A stretch of DNA of 50,815 nt, from NCBI GenBank assembly GCA_044340485.1, contig JBIITN010000014.1, positions 1-50,815 on the forward strand. Reading direction: 5' to 3'. Positions 16,084-24,597 of this stretch are shown piece after piece. Positions within the stretch are counted from its first letter, which is position 1. The number at the start of each line of letters is the position of its first letter. The stretch comes from UBA2093 sp044340485. Its GTDB lineage: Bacteria > Actinomycetota > Acidimicrobiia > Acidimicrobiales > Ilumatobacteraceae. The translations under genes and the position numbers were made by a program. The notes beneath the pieces are model-generated. The model did no database searches. It was given only the letters and a program-made list of their open reading frames with translations, and was not told the origin of the DNA.

Positions 16084-18255
16084 GTGCCAGTAGCAACCAA
16101 CACATCGCGACTAGCGATTTTGGGAATAGTGGCGGCCATCTTGGTCTCATTGCTGTCGTTTCGTGTCTGGTTCCTTCAGGTGGTCGATGCAGAAGCTGTG
16201 CAGGAACGCGTGGTGGAAGTGCGTTCACGAACGGTGCGTCTGACACCTGAACGTGGTCGTATTTTCGATGTCAAAGGCCGAATCGTTGCTGACAACGAGA
16301 GAGTTCTCACCGCAACAATCGATCGCGCAGTGATTAACCGAGACTTAAATCGTCAGCGCATGTGGGACCGACTTTCTGGCGTTCTCAACATGTCGTTTCA
16401 AGAACTTGAAGATCGCTTCAACAGCCCTCGATATGACCCGCTGCAACCTCTGCCGCTGAAAGAAGATATTTCTGAAGAGACAGCGGTATTTCTTCGCGAG
16501 CGTTCAGAGGATTATGTCGGTGTTGATATTCGGGAAGACTGGCGACGCCAATATCCGTACGCCCCCATCGCAAGCCATGTTGTTGGTTTTCTCGGTGCAA
16601 TTAGAGAACAAGAACTGCAGCGATATCGCAATCTCGGATATGACCCTGATGCGCGCGTTGGACAGTTTGGCGTAGAGCAAACGTATGAAAATGTCCTGCG
16701 CGGCACCCCTGGGTATGTGAAATATGAGGTCGATTCACGTGGCCGTATCTTGCGCCAGATTGAACGCGTCGAGCCAGTGCCGGGAAATGACATTCAGTTG
16801 ACAATGGATCTCGATATGCAGCAGTTTGCCGAGCAGGCTCTGCAGACAGAGATCATGGTGCGTCGTCGAACCGAGGCGCCGCAGATCAAGATTGATGGTG
16901 AACCTGATCCGCAGTATCCGGAAGTGACGTTCTACAAGGCACCGGCAGGTTCCGTTGTGCTGATGAATCACAACAACGGCGACATTGCTGCCATGGCGAG
17001 CTACCCCAACTTTGATAATCGTTGGTTCAATGCCGGCATTACTGGTGAAAAATTCGGACAGCTGTTCCCAAACACAGAAGATCCCGACCAGTCTATTTTG
17101 GTGAATCGTGCGATCTCAGGGCGATACAACTTGGGTTCGTCCTTTAAACCATTTGTGGCGTTTGCTGCTTTGAATACGGGCCAGCTGCCAGGTGGCGTGA
17201 AGTATTTCTTGAAAGACGAGGGCACGTACAAATTGGAGAGCATTCCCGAGGAACGTTGTCAATTAAACGTGAAGTGCGTGTTTAAAAATGCAAACTGCGG
17301 AAACGGTGCTCCGTGCAAATACGGTCGCGTCAATGTGGAAGATGCATTGGCAGTGTCGTCCGACGTGTTCTTTTACAAGATCGGTGAAGAAATTTTTATC
17401 GAACGCGGTAATCGCCCCGTTCTTGAAGAACAAGTTCGTCTCTTTGGATTTGGTTCTCCCACAGAAATCGACTTGCCATATGAATTCATTGGCACAGTTC
17501 CCAGCCGATTTCTAAAACAGCAACTTGCTGAAGTTGGTGCCATCGCAGAAGAAGAAGGCGAGGGGTATTACGTTGGCGACAGCATTCAGTTCTCGATTGG
17601 TCAGGGACTTTTGTCAGCAACGCCGCTTCAGGTGGCTCTTGCATACGGGGTATTAGGCAACGGTGGGAAAGTATTGAAGCCGCGTGTTGTGCGTGCCATT
17701 TGGGCACCGGGTACACCGTCTGGAAAGCCCAACATGGTTGACCTTGAAAAGGGTGTCATTGTCGAAGACATGTCAGCACCTCAAGTGATCCGTGATATCG
17801 GGCTTCGTCCTGAAGTGCGAGAGCCAATTGTTGCTGGTTTGAAGCGGGTCATCACAGGGCCGGGCGTTACATCTGACTTTTATCACTCAACAACTGGTGA
17901 GAGTTTGTTCCGCACATATCCCAAAGCAGTGCTACCGCTTGCGGGCAAGACAGGTACTGCGCAGGGTTTTGGAAACTTGCCGTGGAATGACTCATCTGCA
18001 TTTGGTGCGTTTAGTTTGAACGAGAAGTACCCATACTCAGCATTTGCATATGTCGAAAAGGCTGGCTTTGGTTCTCGTGCTGCTGCGCCCATTGTGAAGT
18101 GCTTGTTTACCGCACTTGCCGGACGCGTGAATCCCGCGAAAGCAATGCCCACTGATCCGCTTGACATCAATAGCGTCACTCCAGCGCAACCACAATTATT
18201 GAGTCCACAAAACGCATTATGTTTGGTCGGTACGGGCTCTTCTGTGCGTGACTAG
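16084..18255 (+). CDS. mrdA: Penicillin-binding protein 2, peptidoglycan transpeptidase
   Basis: 723 residues. One membrane helix (about 11-31), the PBP dimerisation/pedestal domain, then the transpeptidase. The active-site SxxK is S352-K355 (SSFK), the SxN-type motif is SSD near 425-427, and KTGT appears as GKTGTAQG. Between the first two motifs is a loop with four cysteines, C392, C398, C405 and C411 (spacing CX5CX6CX5C). This is the region where E. coli PBP2 carries a zinc site, so a metal or disulfide clamp is plausible. It cross-links wall during elongation, working with RodA encoded next. The GTG start directly follows the mreD stop. Confidence 0.95.
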   Translation: MPVATNTSRLAILGIVAAILVSLLSFRVWFLQVVDAEAVQERVVEVRSRTVRLTPERGRIFDVKGRIVADNERVLTATIDRAVINRDLNRQRMWDRLSGVLNMSFQELEDRFNSPRYDPLQPLPLKEDISEETAVFLRERSEDYVGVDIREDWRRQYPYAPIASHVVGFLGAIREQELQRYRNLGYDPDARVGQFGVEQTYENVLRGTPGYVKYEVDSRGRILRQIERVEPVPGNDIQLTMDLDMQQFAEQALQTEIMVRRRTEAPQIKIDGEPDPQYPEVTFYKAPAGSVVLMNHNNGDIAAMASYPNFDNRWFNAGITGEKFGQLFPNTEDPDQSILVNRAISGRYNLGSSFKPFVAFAALNTGQLPGGVKYFLKDEGTYKLESIPEERCQLNVKCVFKNANCGNGAPCKYGRVNVEDALAVSSDVFFYKIGEEIFIERGNRPVLEEQVRLFGFGSPTEIDLPYEFIGTVPSRFLKQQLAEVGAIAEEEGEGYYVGDSIQFSIGQGLLSATPLQVALAYGVLGNGGKVLKPRVVRAIWAPGTPSGKPNMVDLEKGVIVEDMSAPQVIRDIGLRPEVREPIVAGLKRVITGPGVTSDFYHSTTGESLFRTYPKAVLPLAGKTGTAQGFGNLPWNDSSAFGAFSLNEKYPYSAFAYVEKAGFGSRAAAPIVKCLFTALAGRVNPAKAMPTDPLDINSVTPAQPQLLSPQNALCLVGTGSSVRD

Positions 18256-18324
18256 AGCCGTGGTTCACTACGTGAAATGCAGTTCAACCATGCGCGATGG
18301 CATTCTGGCTAATTTGGATATGAC

Positions 18325-19497
18325 ATGACGTTTCCATTACTAACTCGAAAGCCCGACTCAGGTCTTGGAAATATCAGGCGTAGTTACGCCGATCCCAGTC
18401 GAAATATTGACTGGATCTTGATGATTGCAGTCCTCGTCCAGACCACAATCGGTGTCTTTATTATTTATTCGGCAACGCGACCACGATTGATCAGTCTTGG
18501 TCAGGATCCGTATCTGTTTGCGCAACGACAGATTATTTTCATCATTGTCGCGGGTCTCGCAATGACAGCGGTGATGTCTATTGACTATGGACGCTTACGA
18601 GGCAGCGCCGAGATTCTGTACGTGGCCAACATCTTTTTACTCGTGTTGGTGCTTGTTATTGGTGCTGCCAAAGGTGGTGCACGTTTATCGTTTGACGTTG
18701 GCCCTATCGCCATTCAGCCATCAGAGCTTGCAAAGTTCACCACTTTGTTGTTGCTCGCAGGTTTTTTGGCTGACTCTGAATCCGAAACTGTTCCGTATGA
18801 ACGATTTATCCAGTCATTATTCATCGTTGGTTTACCAGTTCTGCTGGTAGGCATTGCGCCAGACTTGGGTTCAGCTTCAGTCACCATTGCGTGTGCGATG
18901 GGTGTATTACTAGTTGCAGGCGCAAAATTGCGTTACATCTTGCTCGTCACGAGTTTGGCGGTCACATCAATTGTCGTTGGTGTCGTCAGTGGCATCGTAA
19001 AGGACTATCAAATTCGACGGATCACCGGGTTTCTCAATCAAAACTCCGATTCGGCTTCTCTGCAGAACTTGTTGAATCAAGTGCGCTTTGCAAAACGCGC
19101 GGTATCAAACGGCGGAATATTTGGTCGTGGGTATCTGAATGGACCACTCACGAACGGACGGTTCATTCCTGTTCAATCAACTGACTTTGTGTTTTCTGCT
19201 GTAGGTGAACAATTTGGCCTCGTGGGCTGTGGCCTGATGCTCGCGATTTTTGTGGTGATTTTGTGGCGTATTTTTCGCATCGCCCGTAAAGCAAAAGATC
19301 GTCTCGGTTTATATCTCGCCACCGGTGTTTTCACCATGGTGTTGTGGCAGTCCTTTCAAAATATCGGCATGACCATGGGTATCACCCCTGTCTCGGGGGT
19401 GCCGCTTCCTTTTGTGAGCTACGGCGGATCGCACACAGTGGCCTTTGCGCTCATGATTGGTTTGGTGCAGAGCGTATATATGCGCCGTTTCCGGTAG
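18325..19497 (+). CDS. rodA: RodA, SEDS peptidoglycan glycosyltransferase
   Basis: 390 residues with about ten membrane helices, SEDS (FtsW/RodA/SpoVE) family. Characteristic sites are IQPSELAKF, the conserved acidic residue in GIAPDLGSA, TDFVFSAVGEQFG and the C-terminal signature GVPLPFVSYGGSH. It polymerises lipid II into glycan strands with PBP2. It lies 69 bp after mrdA, and that gap has a small perfect hairpin (TTCAC tac GTGAA). Position directly after mrdA favours RodA over FtsW. Confidence 0.95.
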   Translation: MTFPLLTRKPDSGLGNIRRSYADPSRNIDWILMIAVLVQTTIGVFIIYSATRPRLISLGQDPYLFAQRQIIFIIVAGLAMTAVMSIDYGRLRGSAEILYVANIFLLVLVLVIGAAKGGARLSFDVGPIAIQPSELAKFTTLLLLAGFLADSESETVPYERFIQSLFIVGLPVLLVGIAPDLGSASVTIACAMGVLLVAGAKLRYILLVTSLAVTSIVVGVVSGIVKDYQIRRITGFLNQNSDSASLQNLLNQVRFAKRAVSNGGIFGRGYLNGPLTNGRFIPVQSTDFVFSAVGEQFGLVGCGLMLAIFVVILWRIFRIARKAKDRLGLYLATGVFTMVLWQSFQNIGMTMGITPVSGVPLPFVSYGGSHTVAFALMIGLVQSVYMRRFR

Positions 19498-19690
19498 GTC
19501 GGACGGGTAGGGTTATCCCCAGGCCGATACACGTTTGCGGCGCCTGATGGCAGCCACAAACGCACACGTCATGCATGTGGGCCGCCAGACCAAGGTCTCG
19601 CCTGAGTCCGTTCTGTACAACCCACATGCGATGTGCTCACGGCGCGCTTTGTGCGCGACGTAGCCCGACGTGACAAGAAGGGAACGAGAT
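19498..19690 (+). other. Structured leader upstream of RNase E/G
   Basis: A 193-bp gene-free stretch with several short perfect hairpins: CACAT gcg ATGTG (19623-19635) and CGCGC tttgt GCGCG (19643-19657), plus a GACC aa GGTC pair earlier. It ends with AGAAGGGA before the ATG at 19691. In other bacteria the RNase E leader mediates feedback by the enzyme on its own mRNA; a similar role here is inference only. No open reading frame stands out. Confidence 0.3.
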
Positions 19691-21412
19691 ATGAGCGATA
19701 GTGATGCCGGCTTCGGGCCGGATGAACGTACTTCGTCGTCACAAGACACACGATCTGAGCGAGACAGCGAATCACAAGGTCAGACCGCCGCTCAGCGTCG
19801 TCGACGTCGCGGGTCACGCGGGGGCCGCAACCGTAAGCGCCCCGCGGGGCAAGGCGGTGCACACGATGGCGGATCACAAGATCAAGAACGCACTTCGATC
19901 GAACGTGACGACGATCAACCCGCACGCAAACCCCAAATCGGAGACACGCGACCGGCTCCAGGGGCAACATCGTCGGGGGCAACAAGCAAGTCAGATGATT
20001 CAGTGGGATTGTCGGGTCAGGGTGCAAAGAAGCGTCGCCGTCGTGGTGGTCGCGGACGCGGTCGTGGCGGAGCTACTACCTCGAGTGAGGCAGTAGAGGC
20101 CGACATCATCGAGCGTCGACGAGGACGCGAACGCGATGGCCGACCAGTGGGGCGATACCTCATGTGTGTGCAGGTGCGTGACGGTGTCACGCAGGTGGCA
20201 GTTCTTGAAGGTCGCAGTCTTATCGAGCATTACGTGAGTCGTCCCGCTGACGACGTCAGCCAGATTCACGGCAACATCTATTACGGACGGGTACAAAACG
20301 TGTTGCCTGGCATGGAAGCGGCATTTGTCGACATTGCGACACCAAAAAACGCTGTGCTGTACCGCGGAGATGTGCAATACGACCCTGAAGATGTCGATAC
20401 ACCGTCGGAAGCACGCATTGAAAACATATTGAAGTCACGACAGATGATCATGTGCCAGGTCACCAAAAATCCGATTGGCGCAAAAGGCGCACGTCTTACT
20501 CAAGAAGTGTCGTTGCCAGGTCGTTTTGTTGTCCTTATTCCAAACAGTAAGACGTACGGAATTTCAAAACGTCTCGCCGACGACGAGCGTCGACGCTTGC
20601 GTTCTGTGCTTGACCGAGTCAAACCCGCCGAACATGGGGTAATTGTTCGTACGGCTGCAGAACATGCAACTGAACAAGAACTTGTTGCAGACATGAAGCA
20701 ATTACTTGCTGAGTGGCAGGGAATTGAAGCGCGCGCGCAAGCGGCAAATGGCCCCACGCTGCTATATCGAGAACCAGAGTTGGCGGTACGAGTCATTCGT
20801 GAGGAATTTAACGCTGAATATCGCGGAGTCATTATTGACGATGAGCGTCTTTATGAGGACGTCAAAAATTACGTCGCGGCGTTTAACCCAGAACTGGCTG
20901 ATCGCATTACCTATTACGATCGTGATGTTGAAGGCTTGTCGTTGTTCGAGTTCAATCACGTGCACGAACAACTTCATAAAGCGCTTGATCGAAAAGTGTG
21001 GTTGCCGTCTGGTGGATCACTCATCATTGAACACACCGAAGCTCTTACGGTGATCGACGTGAACACTGGGAAAAATGTGGGAACGTCAAATCTCGAAGAG
21101 ACGGTATTTCAAAATAATCTCGAGGCAGCTGAGGAAGTTGCTCATCAATTGAGGCTTCGCGACATTGGTGGCATCATCGTGATCGACTTCATCGACATGG
21201 AGATAAAGGACAACCGTCGCAAGGTTCTCGACTCGTTCCGTAGGGCGCTTGCTCGAGACAAGACACGCACTCAGGTATTCGACATCTCCGAGCTTGGTCT
21301 CGTCGAGATGACCCGTAAACGCATCGGGGAGGGGCTTCTCACTTCATTTGCCGAACAGTGCCCCGATTGTGAAGGTCGTGGCGTCAAAGTCGATTTCGGG
21401 CTCCTCGATTAG
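19691..21412 (+). CDS. rng: Ribonuclease E/G
   Basis: 573 residues from the ATG at 19691, which has AGAAGGGA about eight bases upstream; a GTG at 19670 is in frame but lies before that site. The first 150 residues are low-complexity and basic (Arg/Gly/Ser-rich), probably RNA-binding. The S1 domain follows (GNIYYGRVQNVLPGMEAAFVDI), then the DNase I-like catalytic part with the metal-binding DVNTGKN and DFIDMEIKDNR, and the Zn-link CPDC close to the C-terminus. It makes endonucleolytic cuts in mRNA and matures rRNA. There is no C-terminal degradosome scaffold. The next genes are rplU and rpmA, an order common in actinobacteria. Confidence 0.95.
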   Translation: MSDSDAGFGPDERTSSSQDTRSERDSESQGQTAAQRRRRRGSRGGRNRKRPAGQGGAHDGGSQDQERTSIERDDDQPARKPQIGDTRPAPGATSSGATSKSDDSVGLSGQGAKKRRRRGGRGRGRGGATTSSEAVEADIIERRRGRERDGRPVGRYLMCVQVRDGVTQVAVLEGRSLIEHYVSRPADDVSQIHGNIYYGRVQNVLPGMEAAFVDIATPKNAVLYRGDVQYDPEDVDTPSEARIENILKSRQMIMCQVTKNPIGAKGARLTQEVSLPGRFVVLIPNSKTYGISKRLADDERRRLRSVLDRVKPAEHGVIVRTAAEHATEQELVADMKQLLAEWQGIEARAQAANGPTLLYREPELAVRVIREEFNAEYRGVIIDDERLYEDVKNYVAAFNPELADRITYYDRDVEGLSLFEFNHVHEQLHKALDRKVWLPSGGSLIIEHTEALTVIDVNTGKNVGTSNLEETVFQNNLEAAEEVAHQLRLRDIGGIIVIDFIDMEIKDNRRKVLDSFRRALARDKTRTQVFDISELGLVEMTRKRIGEGLLTSFAEQCPDCEGRGVKVDFGLLD

Positions 21413-21436
21413 GTTCGAATTGTCTGCGGGTCTCGA

Positions 21437-21465
21437 TTGTCGAAGCCCAGTCGCCCAGATAGAGT
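21437..21465 (+). promoter_or_regulatory. Candidate promoter for rplU-rpmA
   Basis: TTGTCG (21437-21442), 17-bp spacer, TAGAGT (21460-21465), ending 11 bases before the rplU ATG. The spacing is ideal and the -10 fits the TAGNNT pattern of other units here. A GGA-containing stretch lies between the box and the ATG, so a short leader is also possible. Confidence 0.45.
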
Positions 21466-21476
21466 AGGAAACCGCT

Positions 21477-21788
21477 ATGTACGCAGTAATCGCATCCGGT
21501 GGCAAGCAAGAGAAAGTCTCCCAGGGGCAAACAGTCCAGGTGGAGCTTCTTGGTGTAGACGAAGGAGCAGAAGTTTCTTTGACACCAATTCTTGTTGTCG
21601 ATGGCGACACCGTTTTGGCAACTCCCGATCAATTGCGCGGAGCAAGCGTCAAAGGACGCGTTGTGGGCATTGCTAAGGGACCCAAGATCAACGGTTTTAC
21701 GTACAAGCGTCGTACCAATAATCGCCGCCGCTTCGGACATCGTCAGAAGTACTCGGTTGTCGAAATCACTTCCATCGCGAAAGGCTGA
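21477..21788 (+). CDS. rplU: 50S ribosomal protein L21
   Basis: 103 residues, standard length. It opens with MYAVIASGGKQEKVSQGQ and ends with the basic, RNA-binding segment INGFTYKRRTNNRRRFGHRQ, both characteristic. It binds 23S rRNA in the large subunit. rpmA follows after 5 bp, the usual pair. Confidence 0.98.
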   Translation: MYAVIASGGKQEKVSQGQTVQVELLGVDEGAEVSLTPILVVDGDTVLATPDQLRGASVKGRVVGIAKGPKINGFTYKRRTNNRRRFGHRQKYSVVEITSIAKG

Positions 21789-21793
21789 TCACG

Positions 21794-22048
21794 ATGTCAA
21801 AGACCAAAGGTGGCGGTTCAACACGTAACGGCCGCGACTCAAATGCACAGCGTCTCGGTGTGAAGGTATTCGACGGAACAAAGATCACCGCCGGAACCAT
21901 CATCATCCGTCAACGCGGTACCCGCACTCATCCAGGCAAAAACGTTGGCATCGGTCGCGATGACACGTTGTTTGCATTGTCAGATGGCAGTGTGAAGTTC
22001 GGCGAGCGTGCCGGACGCAAAATCGTTGACGTCATTCCAGTCGACTAA
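21794..22048 (+). CDS. rpmA: 50S ribosomal protein L27
   Basis: 84 residues. The N-terminus MSKTKGGGSTRNGRDSNAQ is the mobile tail near the peptidyl transferase centre, followed by the conserved GTIIIRQRGTRTHPGKNVG. It lacks the cleavable N-terminal extension found in Firmicutes. It is co-transcribed with rplU. Confidence 0.98.
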   Translation: MSKTKGGGSTRNGRDSNAQRLGVKVFDGTKITAGTIIIRQRGTRTHPGKNVGIGRDDTLFALSDGSVKFGERAGRKIVDVIPVD

Positions 22049-22062
22049 GACAGTTCTCATTC

Positions 22063-22104
22063 AGCGCTAAATCGCGCTGTGTATTTGCCGCGCTAAATCG
22101 CGCG
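22063..22104. terminator. Twin hairpins between converging rpmA and dNTPase genes
   Basis: Two copies of GCGCTAAATCGCGC (22064-22077 and 22090-22103). Each forms a perfect 5-bp stem with loop TAAATC: AGCGC/GCGCT and CGCGC/GCGCG. The second copy covers the stop codon of the leftward gene. The stems work on both strands, fitting a bidirectional transcription barrier, but no T-run follows, so an intrinsic terminator is not proven. Confidence 0.45.
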
Positions 22105-23271
22105 AGGCAACTTGTGTTCGGGGTAGCCGATGAGGAGTGCTTGCTTGCACGCAAAGCGATCAGTCATGCCGCCAACGTATGTGACTGCGTGTTGCACATC
22201 TCCCACTCCGTTTTCATCGGGCGGAATGAGATGCGGTGATGCGATGTAGTGATCGACAAGCGTGCGCAATAGATCAATAACATCTCGCGCTTGTTTGCGT
22301 GAATCTTCGCGGTGATAAATAGTCTCATAGTTGAATTGACGAAAGGCCGCCAGTGCGTCAGCTAGCTCGGGGGTCATGCCGATGAATCCTGTTGCTGCAG
22401 TGGCTTCGATCATCGCGTGAATAAATGCAGAGAGTTGTTCTTTGCGTGTGGTGCCGCAACGTTGACGAACAATGTCGGGCAGATCGCGCGGCGACACGAT
22501 GCCCGCAGATACTGCGTCTTCAAAGTCGTGACAAACATATGCGATGCGGTCTGCCCAGCTCACCACTTCACCTTCTGGAGTTGCAGGCGCTGGTCGTGAC
22601 CACGAGTGATTGCGAATACCATCAAGTGTTTCGCGACACAAGTTGAGATGTGACAACACCACATCGGCTCCCCATTGTGCGTGGTCGTATCCGCCGTCGA
22701 GATATGGGCTGAGAGCGTCTTCACTGGCATGACCGCCCGGTCCATGACCACAGTCGTGCCCAAGGGCAATGGCCTCGGTCAAGGTGACATTGAGACGTAA
22801 TGCCCGTGCTACCGCCACTGCAACTTGAGCGACTTCAAGAGCGTGAGTGAGACGTGTGCGCTGGTGGTCGTCGGGGAATACGAACACCTGTGTTTTGCCG
22901 GCAAGACGACGAAAAGACGGTGCATGCAAAATGCGGTCGCGATCGCGTTCGAAACATGTGCGGTACGGGTCGGGCTCTTCTGCAAGTGAACGGTTCCCAG
23001 CGCCCGTTGCGCGGGTGGCGTGTGGAGCAAGTTCGCTATCAATGATGTGCTCCCGCATGAGTCGATCAGCCACTTCTGTGGTGCCAGTACCGGCCCAGGA
23101 GTCTGCATGAGCTCTACGAACGTCACTGTTGGCTCCGTGCCCAGACATGGTGGAAAGCCATGTGCGTGAGCGCTCTGTTGACGTGCTATCGCTAGGCGTT
23201 AGGTCACTAGGCGTTGTATCACTAGCCGTTATTTCACTAGGAGTGACGCCTGTGCCTTCAAGATTGCTCAT
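22093..23271 (-). CDS. dGTPase-like HD-domain triphosphohydrolase
   Basis: 392 residues. The HD metal site is shown by RLTHALEVAQ, then LGHDCGHGPGGHASED and, later, the Asp of VSWADRIAYVCHDFEDA, the order seen in dGTPase-like proteins. The family hydrolyses dNTPs to deoxynucleosides and triphosphate. Residues about 9-28 form a repetitive Thr/Pro/Ser/Asp stretch encoded by four 15-bp repeats. An ATG at 23148 (MSGHGANSD) would omit this stretch. However, a TAGCGT box six bases before 23271 supports the long form. It is transcribed against its neighbours and divergently from obg. Confidence 0.88.
   Translation of the reverse strand: MSNLEGTGVTPSEITASDTTPSDLTPSDSTSTERSRTWLSTMSGHGANSDVRRAHADSWAGTGTTEVADRLMREHIIDSELAPHATRATGAGNRSLAEEPDPYRTCFERDRDRILHAPSFRRLAGKTQVFVFPDDHQRTRLTHALEVAQVAVAVARALRLNVTLTEAIALGHDCGHGPGGHASEDALSPYLDGGYDHAQWGADVVLSHLNLCRETLDGIRNHSWSRPAPATPEGEVVSWADRIAYVCHDFEDAVSAGIVSPRDLPDIVRQRCGTTRKEQLSAFIHAMIEATAATGFIGMTPELADALAAFRQFNYETIYHREDSRKQARDVIDLLRTLVDHYIASPHLIPPDENGVGDVQHAVTYVGGMTDRFACKQALLIGYPEHKLPRAI
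23189..23248. repeat. Four 15-bp tandem repeats inside the dNTPase N-terminus
   Basis: Units start at 23189, 23204, 23219 and 23234; the middle two read TCACTAGGCGTTGTA and TCACTAGCCGTTATT. Being a multiple of three, the array keeps frame and encodes a (T/A)-(P/S)-S-(D/E)-x type repeat on the minus strand. Copy number could vary between strains without breaking the gene. Confidence 0.8.
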
Positions 23272-23277
23272 GTGATA

Positions 23278-23283
23278 ACGCTA
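23278..23283 (-). promoter_or_regulatory. TAGNNT box before the dNTPase gene
   Basis: On the minus strand TAGCGT ends 6 bases before the ATG at 23271, without a Shine-Dalgarno. This is the layout of a leaderless actinobacterial promoter and supports the long N-terminus. Confidence 0.45.
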
Positions 23284-23323
23284 CGAGCAGCATGCGTCAC
23301 CGTTGTGGCATACCTTCGACAGG

Positions 23324-23329
23324 TAGTCT
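23324..23329 (+). promoter_or_regulatory. TAGNNT box before obg
   Basis: TAGTCT ends 10 bases before the chosen ATG of obg at 23340. Together with the opposite box at 23278-23283 it makes a compact divergent promoter in a 68-bp gap. A clear -35 is not seen. Confidence 0.4.
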
Positions 23330-23339
23330 GAGAACGCTT

Positions 23340-24593
23340 ATGAGCGCATTCGTTGACGAAGCACAACTGAATGTGCGTGGAGGAGATGGCGGCGCCGGCT
23401 GTGTCAGTTTTCGTCGTGAAGGCCCCGTTGCATTCGGTGGACCAAACGGTGGAGACGGCGGCAAAGGCGGCGACGTATGGCTGGTCGCCGACCGAAATGT
23501 TGCCTCACTGCTTGCATTTCGTGACTATCCCCACCGAGCAGCTGCAAACGGAGTGCATGGGAAAGGCAAAGACCTTCACGGCAAGCGTGGTGAAGACTTG
23601 TACATCGCAGTTCCCGAGGGAACGGTCGCAAAAGACATGTACACCAGCGAAGTCCTCGCTGATCTCGCCAATCATGGCGACAAGTGGCTCGCTGCTGCTG
23701 GTGGTCGTGGCGGGAGGGGAAATGCACGGTTCCTCAACAACAAGCGGCGTGCGCCGTCTTTTGCCGAACAAGGTGAACACGGACATGAACGATGGTTGAA
23801 ACTCGAATTGAAACTTATGGCCGATGTTGCGTTGGTGGGTTTTCCAAACGCGGGCAAGAGCACGTTCATCAGTGTTGTGTCAGCGGCGAAACCAAAAATC
23901 GCGAATTATCCGTTCACCACTCTTGAACCACACCTTGGCGTTGTGCGCATTGACGACTCGACAGAGTTTGTGATGGCAGACATCCCGGGTCTCATTGAAG
24001 GCGCTAGCGAAGGTCGCGGTTTGGGTCATCAGTTTTTGCGTCACGTTGAACGCGCGCGAGTGATGTGCTATCTCATCGATCTCGCGCCGATGGATGAAAG
24101 TTTGTCGCCAGAACATCAACTAGAAGTGTTGCAACATGAGTTGGGTAATTATCGACCCGAACTATTAACGCGTCCTGCACTCATTGTGGGAACGAAATCA
24201 GATAGCGCCTCGCCCGAGGCGATCGATGCATGGCCACATATGACAATGTCGGCCATCACCACACACAATGTCCGATCTGCAGTTTTGAAGCTGGCTGAGT
24301 TGGTAAGTCGCGCACGTAATGAAGAGCCTGAAAGCACGGCCACCATCATCATGCGTCCAGAACCTGAGCATGCATGGGTTGAACAATTGTCCGAAAAAGA
24401 GTTTCGGGTTCACGGACGTGGCGTTGAACGTGCCGTGGCGCTAAATGACGTATCGAGCCCCGAAGCGCTGAACTACATCGATGAGCGTTTGAAGAAGTTG
24501 GGAGTGCCTAAATTGCTCTCGAAGGCAGGCGTCGCAGAGGGCGATGTCGTATGGATTGCAGAATTCAGTTTCGAATTCGTGCCGGAAGTGTGA
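23340..24593 (+). CDS. obg: GTPase Obg/CgtA
   Basis: 417 residues from the ATG at 23340; a longer in-frame ATG at 23292 adds 16 residues not typical of the family. The glycine-rich Obg domain (1-160) has the repeated GGDGGxG pattern. The G domain has G1 GFPNAGKST (167-175), G3 DIPGLIEG and NKxD-like TKSD in VGTKSDS. The C-terminal OCT domain ends in acidic residues. Obg acts in late 50S assembly and stress control. Its place after rplU-rpmA is a classic neighbourhood, here split by the dNTPase gene. proB follows after 4 bp. Confidence 0.97.
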   Translation: MSAFVDEAQLNVRGGDGGAGCVSFRREGPVAFGGPNGGDGGKGGDVWLVADRNVASLLAFRDYPHRAAANGVHGKGKDLHGKRGEDLYIAVPEGTVAKDMYTSEVLADLANHGDKWLAAAGGRGGRGNARFLNNKRRAPSFAEQGEHGHERWLKLELKLMADVALVGFPNAGKSTFISVVSAAKPKIANYPFTTLEPHLGVVRIDDSTEFVMADIPGLIEGASEGRGLGHQFLRHVERARVMCYLIDLAPMDESLSPEHQLEVLQHELGNYRPELLTRPALIVGTKSDSASPEAIDAWPHMTMSAITTHNVRSAVLKLAELVSRARNEEPESTATIIMRPEPEHAWVEQLSEKEFRVHGRGVERAVALNDVSSPEALNYIDERLKKLGVPKLLSKAGVAEGDVVWIAEFSFEFVPEV

Positions 24594-24597
24594 ATCT

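Noticed and set aside
19506..19520. TTATCCCCA after rodA as a DnaA box
   Set aside because: One mismatch to the consensus, single copy, and it falls in a leader with other likely roles.
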